64,000 nt of DNA from Falsiroseomonas oleicola (GCF_019029495.1 NZ_JAERQM010000001.1:1240001-1304000); one strand, 5' to 3'; shown: positions 42,458-52,485, counted from the stretch's first letter. Translations and numbers: made by a program. Notes: generated from the letters alone by a model not told the origin.

Positions 42458-42532
42458 GCCGCATAAGCTACATCCCTGTAACCCGGTGCCGGAAGCCGGG
42501 ATCACTGAGTCAGGGCAAGGGGACGGATCATC

Positions 42533-43543
42533 GTGCTGCGGGTTTTTCTCACGCATACGCCGGAAATGCGCGGCAGCTACTACGCCGAGGCGCCGCTGGC
42601 CGCCCTGCGACAGGTGGCCGACGTCACACTGCACACGGGCGAACGGCCGCTCTCCGGCGCCGAGCTGGCGCGGGCCGCCGCTGGCTGCCACTGCATCGTC
42701 GCCGACCGCGCCACCCCGGGCACGCCCGAGACCTTTGCCCATGCGCCCGACCTGCTGGCCTTCCTGCGGGTCGCCGTCGATATCTCCACCATCGACGTCC
42801 CCGCCGCCTCCGCCGCCGGGGTGCTGGTGACCCAGGCGACGCCGGGCTTCGTGGACAGCGTGGCGGAGCTTGCGATCGGGATGATGATCGACCTGGCGCG
42901 CGGCGTCTCGCCGCTGGCCGGCGCCTATCACGCCGGCAACCCGCCGGGCTCCCGCATGGGCACGCAACTGTCGGGCAAGACGCTGGCGGTGATCGGCTGG
43001 GGCCGCATCGCCCGGCGGCTGGCAGAACTTGCCCGCGCTTTCCGGATGCGGGTGCTGGTGCACGACCCCTACAACCCGCCCGGTGCCACCGAGGGCGTGC
43101 AGGCCGCGCCGCTGGCGCAATTGCTGGCGGAGGCGGATTTCCTGGTGCCGCTGGCGGTCTCCTCGCCGGAGACGCGACACATCGTCGGACCCGCCGCCTT
43201 CGCCGCGCTGAAGGAGGGCGCCTTCCTGGTGAACCTGTCGCGCGGGGAGCTGGTGGATGAGGCGGCGCTGGCCGCCGCGCTCGATTCCGGCCGGCTGCGC
43301 GGCGCGGCCATGGATGTCGGCAGCGCGCCCGACCAGCGGCCCGACCCGGCCCTGGCCGCGCGCGGCAATGTCGTCGCCACGCCCCATATCGGCGGGTTGA
43401 CGCCGGAGGCGGCGGAACACCAGGCGATGGACACCGTCCGCCAGGTCGCCGCCCTGGCCCGCGGCGAAATGCCGCCGGGCGCGGTGAATGCCGAAGCCGC
43501 GCAAAGGCTGCGCCGCTGGTGGGAGGGCCGGCCGGCCCGATGA
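42533..43543 (+). CDS. D-isomer 2-hydroxyacid dehydrogenase family protein
   Basis: A 336-residue NAD-dependent dehydrogenase of the SerA/GyaR family. The Rossmann loop is TLAVIGWGRIARRLAEL (third Gly replaced by Ala). Catalytic Arg, Glu and His are expected in VNLSRGELVDEAALAAAL and TPHIGGLTPEAAE. Substrate could be a 2-hydroxy- or keto-acid such as glyoxylate or phosphoglycerate; not decidable. It starts with GTG behind AAGGGGA. The next gene overlaps its stop by 4 bp. Confidence 0.87.
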   Translation: MLRVFLTHTPEMRGSYYAEAPLAALRQVADVTLHTGERPLSGAELARAAAGCHCIVADRATPGTPETFAHAPDLLAFLRVAVDISTIDVPAASAAGVLVTQATPGFVDSVAELAIGMMIDLARGVSPLAGAYHAGNPPGSRMGTQLSGKTLAVIGWGRIARRLAELARAFRMRVLVHDPYNPPGATEGVQAAPLAQLLAEADFLVPLAVSSPETRHIVGPAAFAALKEGAFLVNLSRGELVDEAALAAALDSGRLRGAAMDVGSAPDQRPDPALAARGNVVATPHIGGLTPEAAEHQAMDTVRQVAALARGEMPPGAVNAEAAQRLRRWWEGRPAR

Positions 43544-44301
43544 GTCTCCGCCGCCTCCACCCCGGGCCGGGCCGCCAGATGATCGCGGACCTGTCCTGGG
43601 CCTCCCTGCGGGTGCCGCGCTGCACGCTGGCGGCGCGGCTGGCGATTCCGCGCGCCCTGGCCGCCCGCAACGCGCTGGCGGCGCCGCGCCCGCCCTGGAC
43701 CGTGCTGTTCACCAAGGCCTTCGCCCTGGCGGCGGAGGCGCAGCCGGCGCTGCGCCGCCTGCACGCCACCCTGCCCCGGCCGCATCTGCTGGAAGCGCCG
43801 CATGCCGTGGGCTGCATCGTTCTGGAGCGGGAGCATGAGGGGGTGGCGACCCTGGCGCTGGCCCGCTTCACCGAAGCCCACGCCACGCCGATCGCCGACC
43901 TCGCGGCGCGGCTGCACCAGGCCAAGACCGCGCCGCCGGGGGAGAGCCGGCATTTCCACCGGCTGCTGCGCTTCGCCCGCCTGCCCTGGCCGCTGCGCCG
44001 GCTGATGCTGCGCTGGGCGGTGGCCCGGGGCAGGCCGCTGCTGCGCTATGGCGGCACCTTCGCCATTTCCGCCCTCGGCGCGCGCGGCGCGGTGATCGTG
44101 GACAGCGTCAGCGTGCTGCCGGGATTTTTATCCTATGGCCCGATCGGCGCCGATGGCGGGGTGCAGGTCTTCCTGTCCTTCGACCATCGCGTCATGGACG
44201 GCGCCGATGGCGCCACGGCGCTGGAGGGGCTGGAAGCGGCGATGGAGACCCTGGTGGCGGCGGAACTGGCCGGGATGCGGCAGCTCATCCCGGCTGGTTG
44301 A
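43540..44301 (+). CDS. Stand-alone 2-oxoacid dehydrogenase E2-like acyltransferase domain
   Basis: A 253-residue protein corresponding to the catalytic (CAT-fold) domain of dihydrolipoamide acyltransferases. The C-terminal active-site motif is FDHRVMDGADG (His and Asp), and ALGARGAVIVDSVSVL matches the strand before it. There is no lipoyl or E3-binding domain, so it cannot be a normal E2. It may transfer acyl groups between CoA and a small molecule. It overlaps the dehydrogenase gene as ATGA and its end overlaps the convergent MFS gene by 17 bp. Confidence 0.75.
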   Translation: MSLRRLHPGPGRQMIADLSWASLRVPRCTLAARLAIPRALAARNALAAPRPPWTVLFTKAFALAAEAQPALRRLHATLPRPHLLEAPHAVGCIVLEREHEGVATLALARFTEAHATPIADLAARLHQAKTAPPGESRHFHRLLRFARLPWPLRRLMLRWAVARGRPLLRYGGTFAISALGARGAVIVDSVSVLPGFLSYGPIGADGGVQVFLSFDHRVMDGADGATALEGLEAAMETLVAAELAGMRQLIPAG

Positions 44302-45481
44302 GCAGCCGCGCCCGCGCCCAGATCGCCAGCCCCAGCACCCCGGCGCCGGAGACCAGGAAGGCCGTGGTGTAGCTGGTGGCGACGATCAGGCTGCCGAAGA
44401 CCACGGACCCCAGGCTCTGGCCGAAGAACAGCGCCATGGCGAAGGCGGCCACCGCCGTGCCGCGCGCCTCCGGCAGGGCTTCCGTGGCGCGGGCCTGCAG
44501 CACGCCATGCAGCATGAAGAACAGCAGCCCGACCGCGCATTGCGCCAGGGCCACCATCCACCAGGCATTGGCCAGGGCGAAGATCGTCATGGCCAGGGTC
44601 AGCCCGATGCCGCCCCAGAGCACCTGCCGCCTTTCCCCCAGCCGCCGCGCCAGCCGCGCGGCGTTCTGCGTATAGACGAAGGAGCCGATGCCGAAGCTCG
44701 CCACCACCAGCCCGGCGGTGGCCGCCGACAGCCCGAAACGCTCGATGAGCAGGGAAGCAAGGAAGGGAAAGGCGCCGCCAAACAGAAAAAAACCGTCCGC
44801 CGCCGCCGCCATCAGCAGCCGGCGTCCGGGCCGGCGTTCCAGGATGCGCAGGAAGCCCGACAGGCCCATGGTGCGGCCGCCCGCGGCCGGCGACTGCCAC
44901 AGGGTCGGGCCGAGCCTCACCGCGAAGAACAGCGTCATCCCCGCCGTCATCAGCCCGAGGCCGAGGAAGGCGGTGCGCCAGCCGGCATATTCCGCGATGA
45001 CGCCCGAGAGCGGCGCGGCCAGGAGCTGGGAGGCGACCATGCCCGTCATCAACTGGCCGATCATCCCCTGGCGCTGGTCGTAGGGCACCTGGTCGCCGAT
45101 ATGCGCCATGAACAGCGGCATCACCGCGGCGCAGGCGAATCCCGCCAGCACCCGCACCGTCAGCAACGTGCCGAGGTCGCCCGACATCGAGGCCGCGAGC
45201 TGTGTCGCGCCATAGAGGCCCATGGAAATGGCCACGATCCGCATCTTGCCGAAGCGGTCGCCGAGCGGCCCCATCACGAGTTGCCCAATGCCATAGGCCA
45301 GGGCGAAGCCACCGATCAGCGGCGCCACCGCCCCCAGACCCACGCCGAACTCCCGCGCCAGCATGGGCAGCAGCGGGTCCAGCATCCGCATGCCGCAGCC
45401 AATGGTGAAGGCCGCCAGCGCCATCAGCCAAATGGGAGGATTCATGGTGAACGCCGCGGACTCCCGCGGCGGGGTTGTCAC
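44285..45481 (-). CDS. MFS transporter (drug-efflux type)
   Basis: A 398-residue major facilitator with 12 predicted helices. The signature between helices 2 and 3 reads [20 protein letters not shown] and the helix-5 motif C-like region is GPxxG-like ([14 protein letters not shown]). It resembles the YdhP/AraJ/CynX-type efflux proteins. The GTG at 45481 overlaps the rlmN stop (GTGA), favouring co-translation; an ATG at 45445 is an alternative. Confidence 0.87.
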   Translation of the reverse strand: MTTPPRESAAFTMNPPIWLMALAAFTIGCGMRMLDPLLPMLAREFGVGLGAVAPLIGGFALAYGIGQLVMGPLGDRFGKMRIVAISMGLYGATQLAASMSGDLGTLLTVRVLAGFACAAVMPLFMAHIGDQVPYDQRQGMIGQLMTGMVASQLLAAPLSGVIAEYAGWRTAFLGLGLMTAGMTLFFAVRLGPTLWQSPAAGGRTMGLSGFLRILERRPGRRLLMAAAADGFFLFGGAFPFLASLLIERFGLSAATAGLVVASFGIGSFVYTQNAARLARRLGERRQVLWGGIGLTLAMTIFALANAWWMVALAQCAVGLLFFMLHGVLQARATEALPEARGTAVAAFAMALFFGQSLGSVVFGSLIVATSYTTAFLVSGAGVLGLAIWARARLLNQPG

Positions 45482-46686
45482 GCCACGTCGGCCTTCACGC
45501 GGCGCACGCGCTCGCTCTCGGTCTTGAGCTGGCCGCAGGCGGCCGAGATGTCGCGGCCGCGGGGGCGGCGCACCGGGCTGGAATAGCCGGCGGCCTCCAC
45601 GATCTCGGCGAAGGCGCGCACCGCCTCACCGCTGCTGGTCTTGTAGGGGCTGCCCGGCCAGGGGTTGAAGGGAATCAGGTTCACCTTCGCCGGCAATCCC
45701 TTCAGCAACCGCACCAGCTCCCGCGCTTCCGCCGGGCTGTCATTCACGCCGCGCAGCATCACATATTCGAAGGTGATGCGCCGCGCATTGCTCGCGCCGG
45801 GATAGCGCCGGCAGGCGGCCATCAGCTCCTCGATCGGGTATTTGCGGTTCAGCGGCACGATCTCGTTGCGCAGCTCATCGGTTACCGCATGCAGGCTGAC
45901 CGCGAGGTTCACATTCAGCTCCGCCCCGCAGCGATCCATCATCGGCACGACGCCGGAGGTGGACAGCGTGATGCGACGGCGGGAGAGCGCGATGCCCTCA
46001 TTGTCCATGACGATGCGCAGCGCCTTGGCGGTGTTCTCGTAGTTGTAGAGCGGCTCCCCCATGCCCATCACGACGATGTTGGACAGGTGCCGCGCCGTGC
46101 CGTCCTTCGGGCTCGGCCATTCGCCGTAGCTGTCGCGGGCGGCCATGAACTGGCCGACGATCTCGGCCGCGCCCAGGTTCCGCACCAGCTTCTGCGTGCC
46201 GGTGTGGCAGAACTTGCAGGACAGGGTGCAGCCCACCTGCGTCGAGATGCAGACCGCGCCGCGATCCTCATCGATGGAGGGGATATAGACCGTCTCCACC
46301 TCCTGCCCATCGCGGTAGCGGAACAGGAACTTGCGGGTGCCGTCGGTGCTGGTCTGCACCGTCGTGGCCTCCGGCCGCCCCACCACGAATCGCTCCGTCA
46401 GCTTGCCCTGCATCGGCTTGGCGATGGAGGGCATGCGGGCAAAGTCGGTGACGCCCTGGTGGTAGATCCAGTGCCAGAGCTGCTTGGCGCGGAACGGCTT
46501 TTCGCCAATGGCCACCATCTCGGCGGCCAGTTCCTCACGCGTCAGTCCGACCAGGTCGCGGCGGCCATCGGGAAGGGTGGCGGGCGGTGGCGCGAAAAGC
46601 GCGGCCTTGGCCAGGATCCGCGCCCGCTCCGCCGAGTCGAGCTCGGCGGAGGCCGGCGCCGGGGCGGTCATCGCCCCGCCGGACAT
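45478..46686 (-). CDS. rlmN: 23S rRNA/tRNA (adenine-C2)-methyltransferase
   Basis: A 402-residue radical-SAM methyltransferase that methylates C2 of A2503 in 23S rRNA and A37 in some tRNAs. Cluster ligands are C153, C157 and C160 in [12 protein letters not shown]. Other family motifs: [16 protein letters not shown] at the N-terminus, [31 protein letters not shown], and the catalytic C-terminal Cys384 in DISAACGQL. The start lies 19 bp inside the end of the IalB-like gene. Confidence 0.96.
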   Translation of the reverse strand: MSGGAMTAPAPASAELDSAERARILAKAALFAPPPATLPDGRRDLVGLTREELAAEMVAIGEKPFRAKQLWHWIYHQGVTDFARMPSIAKPMQGKLTERFVVGRPEATTVQTSTDGTRKFLFRYRDGQEVETVYIPSIDEDRGAVCISTQVGCTLSCKFCHTGTQKLVRNLGAAEIVGQFMAARDSYGEWPSPKDGTARHLSNIVVMGMGEPLYNYENTAKALRIVMDNEGIALSRRRITLSTSGVVPMMDRCGAELNVNLAVSLHAVTDELRNEIVPLNRKYPIEELMAACRRYPGASNARRITFEYVMLRGVNDSPAEARELVRLLKGLPAKVNLIPFNPWPGSPYKTSSGEAVRAFAEIVEAAGYSSPVRRPRGRDISAACGQLKTESERVRRVKADVA

Positions 46687-47168
46687 TCGCGCGAAATCGC
46701 CTCATAGGCCGCGGTGAAGCCGCTGAGCGAGAAGGTGTCGGCCACCGTGGCGCGGCCCTGGCCCGGGGTGCGCACCGTGGCGTCGCGGCCACCGCGGAAG
46801 GCTGAGATCAGCTGCGGGGTGCCCTGGAAGAAGGCGCTGGACTGCACCACGCCATAGCTGCGGAATTCCGTGTTGCCGGAGGAGGAGGCGACGGTCATCA
46901 CCGCCTCCGCCTGCCGCGCCAGCGGCGCGCCAAGCGAAATCGCCACCTGGTCGCGCCCGGCCGGGCGATGGGTGATGGTCAGCGTCACATTCTGCCGTGC
47001 CTGCGCGCCGGTGGAACGGGTGAAGGCGTAGCAGACCTTCTGCCCACCTTCCTGATGCGTCGCGGCCGTCCAGGCCTGATGCGCGCCAAGTCGCTGCGGG
47101 GCGCGCTGGGCCTCCGCGGCATGGGGAAGGACCAGTGCGGCGAGGAGGGGAAGGGCGATACGGACCAT
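46668..47168 (-). CDS. IalB-like periplasmic protein
   Basis: A 166-residue exported protein with signal [19 protein letters not shown]. The body starts [20 protein letters not shown], the typical opening of invasion-associated locus B proteins, with a single Cys at the usual site, and ends [18 protein letters not shown]. The family is common in alphaproteobacteria; its role is poorly defined despite its name, and virulence should not be inferred. It is upstream of rlmN in one transcript. Confidence 0.75.
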   Translation of the reverse strand: MVRIALPLLAALVLPHAAEAQRAPQRLGAHQAWTAATHQEGGQKVCYAFTRSTGAQARQNVTLTITHRPAGRDQVAISLGAPLARQAEAVMTVASSSGNTEFRSYGVVQSSAFFQGTPQLISAFRGGRDATVRTPGQGRATVADTFSLSGFTAAYEAISRECPAGR

Positions 47169-47251
47169 GCCCCGCTAGATACGGCGCAACCTTGCCAGGG
47201 GCAACCGTGAATGGTTTCCGCGATGCCGCCGCATGCTCTATGCAGGCGGGG

Positions 47252-48505
47252 ATGACCGCACCCGATCCCGCCGACGCGCAACTCGCCGCCCAGTACGAGG
47301 CCTATCCCTATCCGGCGCGGGATGCGCGGGAGGAGGCGAAGCGGCTGGTCCTGGGCAGCCCCTCACACCTGCGGGAGATCGACCACTGGGTGTTCGGCGG
47401 CCGCCGCCCGGCCAGCCAGCCGCTGCGCGCGCTGATGGCTGGCGGCGGGTCCGGCGACGGCACCATCATGCTGGCGCAGCAGATGACGACGCTGGGCCGT
47501 GCCGGCCAGGTCACCTGGCTCGACCGGTCGGCCCATGCGCGGCAGGTGGCGGAGGCGCGGGCGGCGGCGCGGAAGCTTACGAATATCCGCTTCCAGCCCG
47601 GCTCGCTGCTGGACCTGCCGGGCCTCGGCCTCGGCCCCTTCGACTACATCGATTGCTGCGGCGTGCTGCACCATCTGCCCGACCCGGCGGCGGGGCTGGC
47701 GGCGCTGGCCAGCCAGCTCGCGCCCGGCGGTGGCATGGGCATCATGGTCTATGCCCCTCATGGCCGCACCGGCGTCTATATGCTGCAGGACGCGCTGCAC
47801 CTGCTGGCCCCGGCGGCGGAGGCACCGCCGGCCCGGGTGGAACTGGCCAAGCGGCTGTGGAAGCAGACGCCGGAAACCGCCTGGCTGCGCAAGAACCCCT
47901 GGATCACGGACCATATCAAGGGCGGCGATGCCGGCCTGTACGACCTGCTGCTGAACCCGCGCGACCGGGCCTTCACCGTGCCGGAACTGGCCGCGCTGGT
48001 GGCCGGCGCGGGCCTGCGGATCGAGGCGCTGGTGGAACCGCTGCGCTACGACCCCGACAGCTATCTGACCGACCCGAAGCTGCGCGCCCGCGCCGCCGGC
48101 CTCGACCCCATCGCCCGCGCCGCCCTGGCCGAAGCGATCTGCGGCAATATGGGCATCCACATCGCCTATCTGACCCGCGCCGAGGACCCGGAGGTGACCC
48201 GGCCCTGGGCGGAGGACAGCAGCATCCCGGTGCTGCGGGAGCTGGACGGGCCGACGCTCGCGCGCGGGCTGCGGCCGGATGGGGTGCTGCCGGTCAGCTT
48301 CGACGGGCTGCGCGTGGCGGTGCCGCTGCCGCGCCTGGCCGGCGCCATCCTCGCCCGGATCGACGGCAGGACGCCCTGGGGCGAGATCATCCGGGCGGTG
48401 ATCGCCGCCGGCGCCAGCCCGGACCAGGCGGCGCGCGACCGCGCCGCGCTGGTGCATGCGATGGAGCGGATGAACCGGCTGCTGATCGCCGCGCCGCTTT
48501 CCTGA
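47252..48505 (+). CDS. Class I SAM-dependent methyltransferase with C-terminal extension
   Basis: A 417-residue protein. Residues 1-200 are a Rossmann methyltransferase: YEAYPYPARD at the start, RALMAGGGSGDGTIMLAQQM (motif I), FDYIDCCGVLHHLPDPAAGL (motif after SAM binding) and LAPGGGMGIMVYAP. The C-terminal 200 residues (ITDHIKGGDAGLYDLLLNPR and on) recur in a group of bacterial proteins annotated only as methyltransferases; they may bind the substrate. The acceptor is unknown. The YdcF-like gene begins 2 bp after its stop. Confidence 0.83.
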   Translation: MTAPDPADAQLAAQYEAYPYPARDAREEAKRLVLGSPSHLREIDHWVFGGRRPASQPLRALMAGGGSGDGTIMLAQQMTTLGRAGQVTWLDRSAHARQVAEARAAARKLTNIRFQPGSLLDLPGLGLGPFDYIDCCGVLHHLPDPAAGLAALASQLAPGGGMGIMVYAPHGRTGVYMLQDALHLLAPAAEAPPARVELAKRLWKQTPETAWLRKNPWITDHIKGGDAGLYDLLLNPRDRAFTVPELAALVAGAGLRIEALVEPLRYDPDSYLTDPKLRARAAGLDPIARAALAEAICGNMGIHIAYLTRAEDPEVTRPWAEDSSIPVLRELDGPTLARGLRPDGVLPVSFDGLRVAVPLPRLAGAILARIDGRTPWGEIIRAVIAAGASPDQAARDRAALVHAMERMNRLLIAAPLS

Positions 48506-48507
48506 CC

Positions 48508-49026
48508 ATGGAAACGCCACCCGCCGCCGTGGTGATCCTGGGTGCGGCGGTGCGGCCGGACGGCACGCCGAGCCCGGCGCTGCGCGCCCGGGTGCAGGCG
48601 GCGCTGGGCTGGGGCGAAAGGCAGACCCCGCCGGCGCTCTACATCCCCACCGGCGCCATCGGCCGCCACCCGCCAGCCGAGAGCGTGGCCATGGCCGCGA
48701 TCCTGATGGCGGCGGGGGTGCCGGAGGCGCGCATCCTCCAGGAACCGACCGGGACCGACACCTTCTCCTCCGTCCTCGCCTGCCTGGCACTGCTGCGCGG
48801 CCTGCCGCCGGGGACGGAGCTGCGGGTGGCCACGCATCGCTACCACCTGCCGCGCTGCCTGCTGCTGTTCCGCCTGGCCGGCGTGGCGGCCCGCGCCGTG
48901 CCGCCCCCCGCCGGCCCGGCCGAAACCGGCCAGCCGCGCCGCTGGTTCTGGCGGCTGCGGGAGGTGCCGGCGGTGCCCTATGACGCGGCGCTGGTGCTCT
49001 GGGCGCGGGCGCGAGGGCGGCTGTAG
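48508..49026 (+). CDS. YdcF-like (DUF218) protein
   Basis: A 172-residue DUF218 domain protein: AAVVILGAAVRPDGTPSPAL at the start (the GAxV motif), PTGAIGRHPPAESVAMAAIL in the middle with the SE-type pair, PEARILQEPTGTDTFSSVLA, then ATHRYHLPRC. YdcF binds SAM, and related proteins act in envelope sugar metabolism. No membrane anchor is seen. It is co-transcribed with the methyltransferase before it. Confidence 0.78.
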   Translation: METPPAAVVILGAAVRPDGTPSPALRARVQAALGWGERQTPPALYIPTGAIGRHPPAESVAMAAILMAAGVPEARILQEPTGTDTFSSVLACLALLRGLPPGTELRVATHRYHLPRCLLLFRLAGVAARAVPPPAGPAETGQPRRWFWRLREVPAVPYDAALVLWARARGRL

Positions 49027-49129
49027 CCGCCGGTCAAAACCAGGTGCGGCCCCCAATGCCCGCGCCGGAACGCCGCGACGCCGCCCCGCGCATCGGCTAT
49101 CCTCCGATCCTGTGTCCGAGGATGGGCCG

Positions 49130-50350
49130 ATGCGCCACGCCTTTCAATCCGATATCGACACCATATCCGCCATCGCCGCCGTCCCCCGCATCCTGGATGT
49201 CGTCTGCGACGCCACCGGCATGGGCTTCGCCGCCGTGGCCCGGGTGACGGAGGCGAACTGGGTGACCTGCGCGGTGCGGGATGACATCCGCTTCGGCCTG
49301 CGCCCGGGCGACGCGCTGAAGGTCGAGACGACGATCTGCCATGAGATCCGCCAGCACGGCGCGCCGGTGACGATCGACGACGTGGCCGGCCACCCGGTCT
49401 ATGGCACCCACCACACCCCCGCGCTCTACGGCTTCCGCAGCTACATCTCCGTGCCCATCACCCTGGCCGATGGCCGCTTCTTCGGCACGCTCTGCGCCAT
49501 CGACCCGGCCCCGCGCCGGCTCGACACGCCGGCCACCCTCGGCATGTTCAAGCTCTTCGCGGAGATGATCGGCTTCCAGATCGACGCGCAGGAACGCGTG
49601 CTGACCAGCCAGGCCGCCCTGGCGGAGGAGCAGGAGGCGGCGGTGCTGCGGGAGCAGTTCATCGCCGTGATGGGCCATGACCTGCGCAACCCGCTGGCCT
49701 CCGTCGATGCCTGCCTGCGCATGCTCGCCCGGACGGAACTGGCGGAGAAGCCGGCAGGGCTTGTGCAGATGGCCCAGCGCAGCGTGCGCCGCATGGCCGG
49801 GTTGATCTCGGATGTCATGGATCTCGCCGCCGGCCGGCTGCGCCACGGCATTCCCGTCTCGCCCGGCAGCGGCATTGCGCTGGAGGAGGGGCTTCGCCAG
49901 GTGGTGGCGGAGGTCGCGGCCAGCGCACCGGACCGGCGCATCGAGGCGACCTTCGCCCTGGCAGCGCCCGTCGCCTGCGATGTCGGCCGGCTCATGCAGC
50001 TCGGCTCCAACCTGCTGACCAATGCGGTGGCGCATGGCGCGGCGGAGGCGCCGATCCGGCTCCGCGCCACCTCGGGGCCGGATGGCTTCGAGCTGGAGGT
50101 CGGCAATGCCGGCGCGCCAATTCCGCCCGAGGCGCTGGGCCGGCTGTTCCAGCCCTATTTCCGCGCCTCCGGCCAGCCCGGGCAGCAGGGGCTCGGCCTC
50201 GGCCTGTATATCGCCGCGGAGATCGCCCGCGCCCATGGCGGCGCATTGCGCGTCGCCTCCGATGCGGCGGAGACCCGCTTCACCTTCACCATGCCCGTCG
50301 CCTCGGCGGAATGCCTTGCGACGAAGGTGCCGGACGCGGTCGCTGTCTGA
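49130..50350 (+). CDS. GAF domain sensor histidine kinase
   Basis: A 406-residue soluble kinase. A GAF domain (about 15-160: VETTICHEIRQHGAPVTIDD, YISVPITLADGRFFGTLCAI) precedes HisKA with His183 in VMGHDLRNPLASV and a HATPase domain (LGSNLLTNAVAHG, LEVGNAGAPIPPEAL in place of the usual DNGxGI, and GLGLGLYIAAEIARAHGG). The D of the G1 box is replaced by N-A-G, also seen in related active kinases. The GAF ligand and partner regulator are unknown. Confidence 0.88.
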   Translation: MRHAFQSDIDTISAIAAVPRILDVVCDATGMGFAAVARVTEANWVTCAVRDDIRFGLRPGDALKVETTICHEIRQHGAPVTIDDVAGHPVYGTHHTPALYGFRSYISVPITLADGRFFGTLCAIDPAPRRLDTPATLGMFKLFAEMIGFQIDAQERVLTSQAALAEEQEAAVLREQFIAVMGHDLRNPLASVDACLRMLARTELAEKPAGLVQMAQRSVRRMAGLISDVMDLAAGRLRHGIPVSPGSGIALEEGLRQVVAEVAASAPDRRIEATFALAAPVACDVGRLMQLGSNLLTNAVAHGAAEAPIRLRATSGPDGFELEVGNAGAPIPPEALGRLFQPYFRASGQPGQQGLGLGLYIAAEIARAHGGALRVASDAAETRFTFTMPVASAECLATKVPDAVAV

Positions 50351-50355
50351 GCCGC

Positions 50356-50679
50356 TCAGCGCTTGCGCACGAACTCCGTCCGCAGCACCAGGCCCTTGAT
50401 GCTGTCGTGGCGGCAGTCAATCTCCTCCGGATTCTCGGTCAGCCGGATGGTCCGGATGACGGTGCCCTGCTTCAGGGTCTGGTTGGCGCCCTTCACCTTC
50501 AGGTCCTTGATGAGGGTGACCGAATCGCCATCGGCCAGGAGATTGCCGGAGGCATCGCGCACCTCCACCGGGCCGGGCACGGCGGCGGCCGCAACCTCCC
50601 CGGCCGGGCGCCATTCCCCGGTCGCTTCGTCATAGACATAGTTGTCTTCAGCCTCAGGGGCCTCTTCGGCATCCGGCAT
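50356..50679 (-). CDS. PhnA/YjdM-type domain protein without zinc ribbon
   Basis: A 107-residue acidic protein. The C-terminal 70 residues match the PhnA (YjdM) SH3-like domain: VRDASGNLLADGDSVTLIKD, then LKVKGANQTLKQGTVIRTIR and the ending DCRHDSIKGLVLRTEFVRK. The N-terminal zinc ribbon usual in this family is absent and replaced by an acidic stretch (DAEEAPEAEDNYVYDEATGE). Despite the PhnA name, these proteins have no proven role in phosphonate use. Confidence 0.82.
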   Translation of the reverse strand: MPDAEEAPEAEDNYVYDEATGEWRPAGEVAAAAVPGPVEVRDASGNLLADGDSVTLIKDLKVKGANQTLKQGTVIRTIRLTENPEEIDCRHDSIKGLVLRTEFVRKR

Positions 50680-50797
50680 GGTCGCCTCGTCTTCAGGATA
50701 GGCGGCTATCTCCCGCGCGCGGGACGGCACCGCAAGGGGCGGGTTCCGCCGCCCGCGGCGCGCCTGTAAGCAATAGGTTGGGCGAGAGGAGTCCTGC

Positions 50798-52069
50798 TTG
50801 GCCAATCTGTTCCGCGATCGCCGCTTCCTGGTGCTGCTGGCGCTGGGCTTCTCGGCCGGCGTGCCACTGCCGCTGACCGCCTTCACGCTGCGGCAGTGGT
50901 TTTCCGAATCCGGCGTCTCGCTGACCGCCATCGGGCTGACAGCGCTGATCGGGCTGGCCTATGCCTTCAAGTTCCTCTGGTCGCCGGTGCTGGACCACGC
51001 GGCGCCGCCGGCCTTCGGCTGGCTCGGCCGCAGGCGGGGCTGGCTGGCGACCATCCAGCCGGTGCTGGCCGCCGCCATCCTCGGCCTCGGCTTCACCAAT
51101 CCGGTGACGGCGGCGGAGATCACGGTGATGGTCGCCGTGCTGGTCGCCTTCCTGTCGGCGAGCCAGGACATCGTGGTCGATGCCTATCGCATCGAGGTGC
51201 TGGAGGAGAGCAACCAGGGCTATGGCCTGGCCTGCTACATCTGGGGCTATCGCGCCGCCCTGCTGGCGGCCAATGCCGGGGCGCTGGCGATCGCCGAATT
51301 CGCCGGCTGGACCGCCGCCTTCGCCTATTGCGCCGCGCTGGTCGGCGTCGGCTTCCTCGCCGTGCTGCTGGGGCCGGAGCCCGCGGCGCCGCCGGTGGTG
51401 GTGCTGCCCTGGTCGCGCCGGCTGAAGCTGGCGGTGGTCGATCCCTTCGTCGATTTCATGGGCCGCCGCTACTGGGTGGCGATCCTGGCCTTCGTCGCCC
51501 TGTTCAAGCTGGGGGAGGCGCTGGCCGGGATCATGACCGCGCCCTTCTACCGGGAACTCGGCTTCTCCCGCCTGGAAGTCGCGGCGGTGGGCAGCGTGTT
51601 TGGCCTGTTCATGACGCTCGGGGGGGCGCTGGCCGGCGGCTGGGTGGTGGCGAAGCTGGGCACGGCGCGGGCGCTGGTCGTCACCGGCCTGCTGCAGATG
51701 CTGTCCAACCTGATGTATGTGGCCCTGGCCCAGACCGGCTACTCCATGCCGATGCTCTGGACCCAGGTCGGGGTGGAGAATTTCACCGACGGTCTCGCCG
51801 ACGCGGCCTTCGTCACCTACCTCTCGGCGCTGACCAGCCGGTCCTTCACCGCGACGCAATATGCGCTGCTGTCCTCGCTCGCCGCCGTGCCGCTGCGCAC
51901 GCTGGGCGCCGGCAGCGGCTGGCTGGCGGAGGGGTTGGGCTGGTCCTGGTTCTTCGCCCTGACCACCCTGGCCGCATTGCCGGCCATGGCGATCATGATC
52001 TTCCTCCTCAAGCGGTTGCCGCCGCCCGCTCCACCCGTGGTCCAACCCGCGCGAGACCTTCCCGGATGA
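50798..52069 (+). CDS. ampG: AmpG-type muropeptide permease
   Basis: A 423-residue MFS protein with 12 helices. The N-terminus FSAGVPLPLTAFTLRQWFSE and the following LWSPVLDHAAPPAF loop, QDIVVDAYRIEVLEESNQGY, and the later EALAGIMTAPFYRELGFS and LSALTSRSFTATQYALLSSL are close to AmpG, which imports anhydromuropeptides for cell-wall recycling. TTG start at 50798 behind GAGAGGA. It is followed, with a 4-bp overlap, by the DUF486 gene. Confidence 0.88.
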   Translation: MANLFRDRRFLVLLALGFSAGVPLPLTAFTLRQWFSESGVSLTAIGLTALIGLAYAFKFLWSPVLDHAAPPAFGWLGRRRGWLATIQPVLAAAILGLGFTNPVTAAEITVMVAVLVAFLSASQDIVVDAYRIEVLEESNQGYGLACYIWGYRAALLAANAGALAIAEFAGWTAAFAYCAALVGVGFLAVLLGPEPAAPPVVVLPWSRRLKLAVVDPFVDFMGRRYWVAILAFVALFKLGEALAGIMTAPFYRELGFSRLEVAAVGSVFGLFMTLGGALAGGWVVAKLGTARALVVTGLLQMLSNLMYVALAQTGYSMPMLWTQVGVENFTDGLADAAFVTYLSALTSRSFTATQYALLSSLAAVPLRTLGAGSGWLAEGLGWSWFFALTTLAALPAMAIMIFLLKRLPPPAPPVVQPARDLPG

Positions 52070-52413
52070 CGAGCCCCTATTTCCTGACGCCGCTGCTGCT
52101 GGTGTTCTCGAACGTATTGATGACTTTCGCCTGGTACGGCCACCTCAAGCAGCCGGCCTGGCCGCTCTGGCTGGCGGTGGTGCTGAGTTGGGGCATCGCC
52201 TTCTTCGAATACTGCTTCGCCGTGCCGGCCAATCGCATCGGCTACGGCACCTTCACGGGCCAGCAGTTGAAGGTGATGCAGGAAGTCATCACCCTGGCGG
52301 TCTTCGCCGTGTTCAGCGTGATGTTCCTGGGGGAGCAGCTCCGCTGGACCTATTTTGCCGCGATGGCCTGCCTGGTCGCGGCAGTGGTCTTCATCTTTTT
52401 GCCCGTGGATTGA
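52066..52413 (+). CDS. DUF486 (DMT-type) membrane protein
   Basis: A 115-residue four-helix membrane protein of the DUF486 family, related to small drug/metabolite transporters. Recognisable parts: FSNVLMTFAWYGHLK, SWGIAFFEYCFAVPANRIGY and QLKVMQEVITLAVFAVFSVM. Its function is unknown. The ATG lies inside the end of ampG. Confidence 0.85.
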   Translation: MTSPYFLTPLLLVFSNVLMTFAWYGHLKQPAWPLWLAVVLSWGIAFFEYCFAVPANRIGYGTFTGQQLKVMQEVITLAVFAVFSVMFLGEQLRWTYFAAMACLVAAVVFIFLPVD

Positions 52414-52424
52414 GAGGGGGGTAT

Positions 52425-52485
52425 CTAGAACGCGCGATTCAGACCTTCGGTGCCTTCGCACCTTCGGTCATCACGCTTCACCCCC
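52425..52485 (+). repeat. Mosaic intergenic repeat, copy F
   Basis: Contains the 38-bp core (52436-52473) identical to that at 21381-21418, with GCGCGAT and ATCACGC as outer arms. The ptsI-like stop codon (TGA at 52478-52480 on the minus strand) is at its right edge, so the element forms the 3' end of that operon and also follows the DUF486 gene, which converges on it. Confidence 0.85.

Noticed and set aside
46668-47168. Virulence (invasion) factor
   Set aside because: IalB-like proteins are widespread in environmental alphaproteobacteria; the name is historical.
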